This document shows positions 39,701 to 48,631 of a stretch of 64,000 bases of DNA, in pieces (position 1 is the first letter of the stretch; each line of letters begins with the position of its first letter). The stretch comes from Chrysophaeum taylorii. Its lineage: Eukaryota > Sar > Pelagophyceae > Pelagomonadales > Pelagomonadaceae. The stretch covers positions 1-64,000 of the forward strand of contig JAQMWT010000164.1 of assembly GCA_029834535.1 (NCBI GenBank), read 5' to 3'. The translations under genes were made by a program, and so were the position numbers. The notes beneath the pieces were generated by a model, which made no database searches, was not told the origin of the DNA, and saw nothing but the letters and a program-made list of their open reading frames with translations.

Positions 39701-42156
39701 ACACGGGCTTTCTCGTCGACATCCTGTGCTGGGAGCTCGAAGGCCACGTGGCCATCGACGGCGCCGACCTCGACGAAAACCCCGAAGACCACTCGATCCA
39801 CTGTATGCGCGATATCCAGGAATGTCGCGAGAACGGCCACGGCATTCTCGAGCTCACCGAGGACGAGTGTGGCTACGATCTGGCTTACACCTTCGACTCG
39901 GCCGGCAGCGAGCTCGCCCTCGCGTACGTCGACGCCACCGACAAAATAGACAACGTCATCGTTACCGTCACGGGAGAGCGCGACTCCGATGGGATTATGT
40001 ATGTGGAGACTTTGGTAGAGGAGAGCTATCAGATTCACGAGGGATACCTCGTCGACCTCTACTGCTGGAATCTCGATGGTCACATCGCCTTCGACGGCGC
40101 CGACCTCGTCAACTCGCCCGAGGACCACACGATCAAGTGCTTCACCGACGTCCCTCAATGCCGCGTCAACGGGTTTGGGCTGCTCCAAGACGAGGACGGC
40201 GACGGAAGGTACAACCTCACCTTCACTTTCGACTCGGGCTCTGACCAGACGGTCTTGAATTTCATCGACAACGCGACCATCGCCGACACGGTGTTCGTGC
40301 GCGTCGCCGGCACCCCGCAGGCAGCCGACGCGACGATTCTCGAAGACGTGAGCGTCGACCTCGTCCCCCAATCCGGGTGCGACGCGAGCCTCGCGCCGAC
40401 TGCCACCGCGTGCAGCGCCTTTCCGTCGGACGACCCCGAATTCGAGCACATGGCGTCCCTCGACGCGAACGTACTCTTGTACTGGACGATCGAAACCGAA
40501 GGAGACGAGGACGACAGCTTCTATCCCGCCATCCGTGCGTCGGTCGCGAAAACCGGGGACGGATGGGTATCTCTCGGGTATTCGCTCGACGAGTTAATGG
40601 AAGGCAGCTTCGCGGTCCTGAGTACGGACGGCGCAGCCCCCGAGAAGTACGAACTCACGGGCCGAACGGTACCCGTGCTGATGGACGCCGAGTTCCAGAC
40701 TCTCGCGGACGCGACTACTTCGGTCGTCGACGGCAACTTGGTCGTGTCGTTTACCAAGACGCTCGCGGAAGCCGGGGAGGTGGAGATCGAGGCGTCGGGG
40801 ACCACCTGGGGCTACTTCTTGTTCGCGTACGGCGACGACTCGCTCGCGTACCACGTCGGCAGCCGCGGCGCGATCCAGATCGACCTCTCCCCCGTATGCG
40901 ACCCTTCGGCGACTCCTGCTCCCACGCCGGTCTCGGCGGCTCCCACGTCCGCGGCGACCTGCGAGTCCGACGACCCCGACTACGACTTTGCTCTGCCCAT
41001 CGACGGATCCTTCACCTTTTACTGGCGCGTCCTCGAGGACGGCGACGAGGAAGACGACTTTTACCCCGCGCTTCGGGGTCGGTTTCTCTTGGCGGGCGGC
41101 GGCTACGCCGCGCTGGCCACTTCGACCGATACGGCGATGCCGGGCTCGGACGCGATCATCGGCATCGACGACGCAGTCCCCGAAAAGTACGAGATCACGG
41201 GTCGCACGCTCGACTCGGTCTCGGCGCGATCGGCTTCGCAGCAAACCCTCGTCGACGCCTCGTGCTCTTCGATCGACATCGATGGCCAGTCCTACCTCGA
41301 CTGCCGCTTCGTCAAAGATATGGTCGAAGACGGCGAGATCGAAATCCTCGCCTCGGGCATGAACCAGTTTGTCTGGGCGCGCGGCTCGGGCTCCCTCGCG
41401 TACCACCAATCTGACCGCGGCGCCCTGACGTTGGACCTCTCCTCCTGCGCGGCCTCCGCCCAGTCGCTCAAACCCGTATCCTCGTCGGCCATCAGGATCC
41501 ATGGTCGTTTTATGATCGCCGCGTGGGCCTACTGCGCGCCCGTCGGGGTTATCTTCGCGCGCGCCAAGCACGCGGCCCTCCGCGCCGGCTTCTTCAAGAC
41601 CTGGCTCTACCTCCACATGTTCGTCCAGCTCATGGCCCTAATCATGACGGCCGTCGGCTTCGCCAAGGCCTACGAGGCGATCAAGGATGCCGACGTCGAC
41701 ATCGACCACCTCACCTACAGGCACCCCAAGCTCGGGGTTGGCGTCATGATCAGCGGCTGCGTCCAGCTCCTGATGGGCCTCCTCCGTCCGCACCCCCCTC
41801 ACAAGGGCGAGGCCAAGTCCATTCAGCGCTGGATCTTCGAGGGTTTGCACCGTCTCTTCGGCTACGGCGGTATCGTCCTCGGCGTGATCACCATGCTCTC
41901 GGGCATCGAGAAAGCCATGGAACTCGACCACATCGCCGCGCAACGTCCGTGGAACACTGCGGTCATCGCGCCCGTCGCGACCACTGTCTTCGTCCTCGTC
42001 GTCACCACCGTCTACATCTACTTGACCACGCCCGCGGCAGACACCTCCGAATCCTCGTCCTACGCCGACGTCGAAAAGGCTGTTGCCGAGAAGGTCGACG
42101 CGCCGCAGGAGGCCGAGATGGTCGAGGCCAAAAACAACGACGACAAGGGCGTGTAA
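36720..42156 (+). CDS. Secreted/membrane redox protein: nine tandem Cys/His domains, two DOMON domains, cytochrome b561 (one frameshift)
   Basis: Starts at ATG 36720 with a signal peptide (MAVVGAMMLLMLGIVGA). About 150 residues with a CGGTYVAGETL core follow, then nine copies of a roughly 115-residue domain: G[FY]LVD..CW.LE.H...DGADL..[NS]PEDH[ST]I.C......C..[NS]G.G followed by Y.L...FD.AG. Two DOMON domains follow (about 40430-40890 and 40970-41450, each with FYPA[IL]R and S.AYH...RGA). Last is a b561 core with four spaced His (RIHGRF, YLHMF, RHPKLG, LHRLF) and about five membrane spans. Known DOMON-b561 proteins move electrons across membranes from ascorbate-type donors; the repeats presumably bind metal or a cofactor. 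A 2-bp deletion at 38378, relative to two sister copies, breaks the frame (a first ORF to 38480, a second from 38257). It is either an assembly error or a real null. Confidence 0.85.
37218..38275 (+). repeat. Coding super-repeat unit 1 (domains A1-B1-C1)
   Basis: Three related but distinct domains, starting FGYLVDVLCW (A), HTGFLVDILCW (B) and HEGYLVDLYCW (C). Domain A of this unit is more diverged from A2/A3 than B1 and C1 are from their counterparts, marking it as the founding copy. Confidence 0.9.
38276..39335 (+). repeat. Coding super-repeat unit 2 (A2-B2-C2), with the 2-bp deletion
   Basis: Nearly identical to unit 3 including silent sites, with a period of 1062 bp once the deletion at 38378 (GACCACGATCC against GACCACACGATCC) is counted. 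Confidence 0.92.
39336..40375 (+). repeat. Coding super-repeat unit 3 (A3-B3-C3), intact
   Basis: Matches unit 2. C3 carries a few changes near its start (ESYQI, NLDGH) and leads into the DOMON part through a Cys-containing linker. Confidence 0.92.
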
Positions 42157-42731
42157 ACGTGTTGCCGCTTGGTATTGTGTGACCCGGGACCAACTCACGA
42201 GATAGACTGATTGATGTTCTCGTCGGCGCCCACCATCATCATCATCATCAATCATCCGCGCGCTGTGCCTGTCATGCATTTCTTCATCGTTGTGCTGATC
42301 CTTTTCTCCTGGTGTCATTGCCCGATCTCTGGCTTTCCTTGCCTCTCCAACAGTCGTCGTCACATCGTGCGCCCCTTGAAGCGACGCTTATCTTCTCTTC
42401 TCTTCGCGGGATCTCATCTCAACTCAACTCAGCTCAGCTCAGCTCAGCTCAGCTCACTCGCGAGGGGTGTTAACACCACGAACCTTCGATAAACAAACGC
42501 ATTGTGAATGAATAAGAGAAGAAGACTCCGGGCCTGTCTGGCTTTACATCCCATGTCGCGGCGTAAAAACACTTGTAGGAAAGTGATCCTATCTCAAGTC
42601 AATCTAATGAGCTGGGCTGGGCTGGGCTGCGCACCACCTGACTCAAGAATTAAAATACTACCGCGGGTGCAAAATGAGAATGTCTCAGAAGACGGTGGAA
42701 GCCCATCGTTCGTAGCGGGCGTATACTTATT
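42157..42731. other. Intergenic region between convergent genes
   Basis: Contains CATCATCATCATCAATCATC (about 42234) and a pentanucleotide run (CTCAACTCAACTCAGCTCAG, about 42416-42456). A GGGCTGGGCTGGGCTG run is at about 42612-42630. No domain-bearing ORF is present. It holds the 3' ends of the genes at 42156 and 42732. Confidence 0.5.
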
Positions 42732-43559
42732 TTAGTCATTACCGAGAGGTGGCCACGAAACCGCAAACTCGAATTCGAAGGGAGCCGTCAACAGGGCCGC
42801 CGATGAAGGGCGTCGTGGTCTCGCCTCAAGTTGCTCCTCGGCAGTCGCCGCTCGTGCGTCGTCGTCGCGCGGGTCGTTCGCCGCGTCGTCGTCGTCGTCA
42901 GCGGGCGATTCTACTAGGAACGTTTCTCGTTCGAAGTATTCAATTTGTCGATGAGAGGGTTCGCGGTCTGGAGTGAGGCTGACCGTCATCTGGGCGATGA
43001 AGGCGTCGACGTCATCCTCATCCTCGACGACCCTCTCCCTCACGCACCACGGGCACACGTAAGTCTTGCCCTCGAGCGGGTCGCACGCGCACGAAACGCA
43101 CAGGGGAGCATCGCAACAGGTCATTCGACGGCCTGACTCGTCGAGGTCTTTGTAGCAGATTGAACACTGGCTAGGTTCGCCCGTGGCCTCGGCGCAGGAC
43201 GTGTGGTCAAGGCTCGCGCGCATATCTTGGATCTGAGCTCGAGCGTCGGCGAGCTCGGCCTCGACGCGAAGACACGAGTTCGTCTTCCTTTCCACTTCAA
43301 GTTCGAGACGAACCAGATCCTCCATCAATACCTCGTTCTTGCTTTGCTGGCCGCGGGCGTGATTCTCGGCGTCGCGCAGGAGCTGCTTGAGCAGCAAATT
43401 CTCTTTCGTCAGCACGTCGTCGTCCTCGGCGAGAGTCGGCACGAAAACTCCGAGCCCGGCGCGGTCGCCGTTCTCGAAACGGACCCGAGATCTACGCCGC
43501 TGCCGACGCGCAGCCCCTTTGGTGTCGTACCGCGAGATGAGATCAGACACCCGCGGCAT
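42732..43559 (-). CDS. RING-type zinc-finger protein with coiled coil
   Basis: 275 residues from ATG 43559 (MPRVSDLISRY); upstream in-frame codons look non-coding. Residues 1-45: basic head with an RRQRRRSR cluster, possibly nuclear. About residues 48-120: heptad-rich coiled coil (LLKQLLRDAENH, LEVERKTNSCLRVEAELADA). About residues 130-180: a RING-like finger CSICYKDL...MTCCDAPLCVSCACDP...VCPWC, with C-x2-C, CC, LC-x2-C and C-x2-C pairs. The His of a classical RING is not evident, so it may be a C4C4 or U-box-like variant. The tail is acidic, Asp-rich. By family it could act as an E3 ubiquitin ligase with coiled-coil-mediated dimerisation; the substrate is unknown. It converges on the b561 gene. 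Confidence 0.65.
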   Translation of the reverse strand: MPRVSDLISRYDTKGAARRQRRRSRVRFENGDRAGLGVFVPTLAEDDDVLTKENLLLKQLLRDAENHARGQQSKNEVLMEDLVRLELEVERKTNSCLRVEAELADARAQIQDMRASLDHTSCAEATGEPSQCSICYKDLDESGRRMTCCDAPLCVSCACDPLEGKTYVCPWCVRERVVEDEDDVDAFIAQMTVSLTPDREPSHRQIEYFERETFLVESPADDDDDAANDPRDDDARAATAEEQLEARPRRPSSAALLTAPFEFEFAVSWPPLGND

Positions 43560-44104
43560 GCTTCCCCCTCGCCAGCACTCCGCTTCTTCCGTGCGTTCCG
43601 GAAAACGAGAATTTTTTGCTGTGACACAATTGACTTTTGCCTTGAACGGATCGTCAAATTTGCGGAGGATGGCGCGCGCCTTCCCTCGAAATAAAACAAA
43701 ATAAATCAATCAAACAATCCTCACTTTTTTTTTTTTTTCTCTCTCCGACCCCGCGACAGGCTGCTGTCACGAGGGAGCTCTCGTCAATCCATGTCGGCCG
43801 CCGCGAAGTTGCACCACCACGTCAGGTGTTGCTGTTTCTTTCTCCTTTCCATCGACTGGTTCCTCCGGGCCGCAGAGAACAACGACGCCGTTTTGTTCGT
43901 TCGTTCGTTCGTTTGTTTGTTTGTTAGGGTGTGTTTTGCAGCGTTGGCTTGTCACCGGCCAGGCGACGGATGCCCCGTTTTTTGACTCTTGCTGTTTTCA
44001 GCGCGTGCGCGCGAGACGTTCGAGCGACGAAGAGTGCGGGCGCCGCACGCTTCCATCTTCGTCGGACGTTAGCTGTTTGGGCCATTCATTCATTCATTCA
44101 TTCA
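43560..44104. other. Microsatellite-rich spacer
   Basis: T-run at 43724-43738, then TTCG/TTTG tetranucleotides at 43895-43923 and TTCA tetranucleotides at 44086-44104. The last A of the TTCA run is the insertion site of the Helitron-like array. The minus-strand gene's promoter must lie near 43560-43700. No other gene seen. Confidence 0.5.
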
Positions 44105-45126
44105 TCCTAACTACTAATCGACAGATGTTTGTCTGTCTGTCTGTTTGTTTGTCTGTCTGTCTGTTTGTCCCTCGATTTAGGGTAAGGATCAGGTAGGCGC
44201 GAGAGTAAGGATCAGGTAGGCGCGAGAGCCAGACAGTGATCCTCCAAGCCGTCTACGGCGACCTCGCAGACTATTTCCACGACCCGCGGCGGCTCTTTCA
44301 GCGCGCCATTCTCACGCCCCGTCGAAACGATGTTGTCGATGCTGACAACGCGCGCATGACCGCGGCCTTTTTCCCGGAGACGAGGCGTCGGAGTTCTTTT
44401 CGGCCGACTAGGTTGGGTCGGAAGACGACGCCTCGCTCTTTATAGTCGAGTTTTCGACTCCCTGACAACCAACGGCATGCTGACTTTGATCGCGAGGTTA
44501 AAGTCTTCGCAACCTCGACCCGTCGCACGGCCTCTGCAACGGTACCAGATACATGATCGATCGTGTCGTTGTCACCGAGGCTCCTCCAACCTGTATCCCG
44601 TAAGGCCCGCCGACGCCAAACGATCACCAAGAGCCAGGGCCAGACGCCCCGCGAGGTCGTCCTCTTGCCCAAGCCCGTCTTCTGCCACGTCCAGCTCGTG
44701 GCTCTCTGTCGATCGGCCCCGAATATGCTCTTCTGAGTCGACGACTCCACCCTACCTCACGTGCTGCGCAATACCGATAAGCCCCCTCCCGGCGTCTACA
44801 CGCGCACTGTAGGTGAACTTACGGGACCAGGTGAACTTACTGGGGTTTGAGATTGGGACTAGGTGAATATAGTGACCAGGTGAACTTAGGACCAGGTGAC
44901 ACAGGTTTTAGAGCAAAGGGATTTTAGAGTAAACTCACTCAAAGGTAGGCGGCGCGTGCGGATCAAAGCAGCTTAGATTGGCGGAGGCGAGAGCGACGAG
45001 CTCAAAGGAGTTGGTGTGAGCTAGGTGAACTTACTGACCAGGTGAACTTATATGAAACTTACTGGGACCAGGTGAACTTACTGGGGTTAGAGATTGGGAC
45101 TAGGTGAACTTACTGGCCTGCACTTG
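44105..45126 (+). mobile_element. Helitron-like copy 2 (array unit 1)
   Basis: Begins TCCTAACTACTAATCGACAG after an A and ends GGCCTGCACTTG. The interior reads, in scattered frames, RAILTPRRNDVVDADNARM (from about 44300) and LRNLDPS..CNGTRYMIDRVV-type sequence (about 44504-44560). These match the C-terminal part of PIF1-type Helitron helicases (ILTPRN..V...N and LRNLDP..GLCNGTR). The 3' third is GGTGAACTTACTGGGACCA-type repeats. No intact ORF. Confidence 0.72.
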
Positions 45127-46166
45127 TCCTAACTACTAATCGACAGATGTTTGTCTGTCTGTCTGTTTGTTTGTTTGTCTGTTTGTCCCTCGATTTAGGG
45201 TAAGGATCAGGTAGGCGCGAGTAAGGATCAGGTAGGCGCGAGAGCCAGACAGTGATCCTCCAAGCCGTCTACGGCGACCTCGCAGACTATTTCCACGACC
45301 CGCGGCGGCTCTTTCAGCGCGCCATTCTCACGCCCCGTCGAAACGATGTTGTCGATGCTGACAACGCGCGCATGACCGCGGCCTTTTTCCCGGAGACGAG
45401 GCGTCGGAGTTCTTTTCGGCTGACTAGGTTGGGTCGGAAGACGACGCCTCGCTCTTTACAGTCGAGTTTTCAACTCCCTGACAACCAACGGCATGCTGAC
45501 TTTGATCGCGAGCTTAAAGTCTTCGCAACCTCGACCCGTCGCACGGCCACTGCAACGGTACCAGATACATGATCGATCGTGTCGTTGTCACCGAGGCTCC
45601 TCCAACCTGTATCCCTTAAGGCCCGCCGACGCCAAACGATCAACAAGAGCCAGGGCCAGACGCCCCGCGAGGTCGGCGTCCTCTTGAAGCCCGTCTTCTG
45701 CCACGTCCAGCTCGTGGCTCTCTGTCGATCGGCAACCCGGGAGGATCCTCTCTTCTGAGTCGACGACTCCACCTACCCCACACGTGCTGCGCAATACCGA
45801 TAAGCCCCCTCCCGGCGTCTACACGCGCACTGTAGGTGAACTTACTGGGACCAGGTGAACTTACTGGGGTTTGAGATTGGGACTAGGTGAACTTGAGACC
45901 AGGTGAACTTGAGACCAGGTGTGGGGGGTTTTTAGAGTGAACGCAAAGGCGAGCGGCGTGTGCGGATCAAAGCAGCTTAGATTGGCGGAGGTGAGAGCGA
46001 CGAGCTCAGAAGGAGTGGGGTGAGTGGACGTGAGCACGAGTGGGCTTACGCCGAACTTACTGGGGTTAGAGATTGGGACTAGGTGAACTTACTGGGACCA
46101 GGTGAACTTACTGGGGTTAGAGTGGGACCAGGTGAACTTACTGGCGAACTTACTGGCCTGCACTTG
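45127..46166 (+). mobile_element. Helitron-like copy 3 (array unit 2, head-to-tail)
   Basis: Starts TCCTAACTAC directly after the CTTG end of the previous unit with no base between them. Same internal order, and the block SLRNLDPSHGHCNGTRYM is readable at about 45524-45575. Ends CACTTG at 46166. Confidence 0.75.
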
Positions 46167-47167
46167 TCTCTAACTACGAATCGACAGATGTTTGTCTGTC
46201 TGTCTGTTTGTCTGTCTGTTTGTCCCTCGATTTAGGGTAAGGATCAGGTAGGCGCGAGTAAGGATCAGGTAGGCGCGAGAGCCAGACAGTGATCCTCAAG
46301 CCGTCTACGGCGACCTCGCAGACTATTTCCACGACCCGCGGCGGCTCTTTCAGCGCGCCATTCTCACGCCCGTCGAAACGATGTTGTCGATGCTGACAAC
46401 GCGCGCATGACCGCGGCCTTTTTCCGGAGACGAGGCGTCGGAGTTCTTTTAGGCAGACTAGGTTGGGTCGGAAGACGACGCCTCGCTCTTTACAGTCGAG
46501 TTTTCGACTCCCTGACAACCAACGGCATGCTGACTTTGATCGCGAGCTTAAGGTCTTCGCAACCTCGACCCGTCGCACGGCCACTGCAACGGTACCAGAT
46601 ACATGATCGATCGTGTCGTGTCACCGAGGCTCCTCCAACCTGTATCCCTTAAGGCCCGCCGACGCCAAACGATCACCAAGAGCCAGGGCCAGACGCCCCG
46701 CGAGGTCGGCGTCCTCTCCCAAGCCCGTCTTCTGTCACGTCCAGCTCTACGTGGCTCTCTGTCGATCGGCAACCCCGGGATATGCTCTTCTGAGTCGACG
46801 ACTCCACCTACCCCCACGTGCTGCGCAATACCGATAAGCCCCCTCCCGGCGTCTACACGCGCACTGTAGGTGAACTTACTGGGACCAGGTGAACTTACTG
46901 GAACCAGGTGAACTTGCGGAGGTTAGAGATGGGACTAGGTGAAATTGGACCAGGTGAACTTACTGAGACCAAGTGAACTTACTGGGGTTTTAGAGTAAAC
47001 TCAAAGGTTAGCGGCGTGTGCGGATCAAAGCAGCTTAGATTGGCGGGGGTGACGGCGACGAGCTCGAAGGAAAGTGGATGTGAGCACGAGTGGGTTTACC
47101 CTGAATTTACTGGGGTTAGAGATTGGGACTAGGTGAACTTACTGGCGAACTTACTGGCCTGCACTTG
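46167..47167 (+). mobile_element. Helitron-like copy 4 (array unit 3, head-to-tail)
   Basis: Starts TCTCTAACTACGAATCGACAG directly at the previous CTTG. Small indels differ from the other copies. Ends GGCCTGCACTTG at 47167, followed by T and 31 bp of other sequence. Confidence 0.75.
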
Positions 47168-47198
47168 TTCATTATACTGCGTCATTTAAAAATTAAGA

Positions 47199-48416
47199 CA
47201 AGTGCAGGCCAGTAAGTTCACCTAGTCCCAATCTCTAACCCCAGTAAGTTCACCTAATCCCAGTAAGTTTCATATAAGTTCACCTGGTCAGTAAGTTCAC
47301 CTAGCTCACACCAACTCCTTTTGAGCTCGTCGCTCTCGCCTCCGCCAATCCAAGCTGCTTTGATCCGCACGCGCCGCCAACCTTTGAGTTTACTCTAAAA
47401 ACCCTTTACTCTAAAAACCCCAGTATGTTCACCTGGTCCCAGTTTCACCTGGTCACGCAGTTCACCTAGTCCCAATCTCCAACCCCAGTAAGTTCACCTG
47501 GCCCCAGTAAGTTCACCTACAGTGCGCGTGTAGACGCCGTGAGGGGGCTTATCGGTATTGCGCAGCACGTGTGGGGTAGGGTGGAGTCGTCGACCCAGAT
47601 GAGTATATCCTCGGGGATGCCGATCGACAAGCCACGTAGAGCTGGACGTGGCAGAAGACGGGCTTGGGAAAGAGGACGCCGACCTCGCGGGCGTCTGGCC
47701 CTGGCTCTTGTTGATCGTTTGGCGTCGGCGGGCCTTAAGGATCCAGGTTGGAGGAGCCTCGGTGACAACGACACGATCGATCATGTATCTGGTACCGTTG
47801 CAGTGGCCGTGCGACGGGTCGAGGTTGCAGACATTAAGCTCGCGATCAAAGTCAGCATTGGTGTCAGGAGTTGACTCTACTGTAAGAGCGAGGCGTCGTC
47901 TTCCGACCTAGTCAGCCGAAAAGAACTCCGACGTCTCTCCGGGAAAAAGGCCGCGGTCATGCGCGCGTTGTCAGCATCGACAACATCGTTTCGACGGGGC
48001 GTGAGAATGGCGCGCTGGCTAAAAGAGCCGCCGCGGGTCGTGGAAATAGTCTGCGAGGTCGCCGTAGACGGCTTGGGAGGATCACTGTCTGGCTCTCGTG
48101 CCTACCTGATCCTTACTCTCGCGCCTACCTGATCCTTACCCTAAATCGAGGGACAGACAGACAGACATACGTCCGGCGGCAGCATGCGTACGACCTACGG
48201 GCGGGGCCCGTCCTCTCTTCGCCTGCCCCACGCCTCGGCGATGACCCCGACTAGGTCCCGCGTACTTATCTCCGCCCGTCAGGCACATCCCTCATACCCC
48301 ACAAACCCACCCACATCCTTCATGCTCCCCACACACACCCCCCCCCTCTTAGCAGTCGACATTTAAAAACAGACAGACAGACAGACAGACAAACATCTGT
48401 CGATTAGTAGTTAGGA
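47199..48416 (-). mobile_element. Helitron-like copy 5, inverted relative to the array
   Basis: Starts CAAGTGCAGGCC at 47199 and ends CGATTAGTAGTTAGGA at 48416, the reverse complement of the termini above, and is followed by T. Its 5' part (about 48150-48370) holds sequence absent from units 2-4, including one unit of the minisatellite seen at 360-935. It is therefore closer to copy 1 and may represent the longer ancestral 5' end. Confidence 0.75.
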
Positions 48417-48631
48417 TTGGCTTGTTTTGAGAAACGTCCTTTGAAGAAGAAGAAGAAGAAGGAGAAGAAGTATAATAACCTATAGGAGACATTAAAAAAA
48501 GAATACAGAAGAAGAAGAAGAGGAGATTCGAAAGGAATGTAACGGACGTAGTGGCAAGGAGTGGATGAGATGACGTGATAGAGGGACGTTAGTGACTCTA
48601 CGACAACTGGAGGACCCTCCAGTTGCGAGTT
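48417..48631. promoter_or_regulatory. Short upstream region of the Ca2+ pump gene with GAA microsatellite
   Basis: Purine-rich: GAAGAAGAAGAAGAAGG near 48444-48465 and a second GAAGAAGAAGAAG near 48507. It is all that separates the inverted Helitron-like copy from the ATG at 48632. No defined promoter element is recognised. Confidence 0.4.

Noticed and set aside
38359-40449. 696-codon open frame on the minus strand across the tandem repeats
   Set aside because: It is an antisense shadow of the repeated coding units; the plus strand has signal peptide, repeats, DOMON and b561 in one logical protein, and the shadow has no domain.
42211-42492. Small gene of 93 codons after the b561 gene
   Set aside because: Starts in a CATCAT microsatellite and ends in a CTCAG pentanucleotide run; no conserved feature.
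44105-47167. Satellite or rDNA spacer array
   Set aside because: The same roughly 1-kb unit occurs singly at 59186-60234 with identical ends between A and T, and carries helicase-like remnants, so transposon copies fit better.
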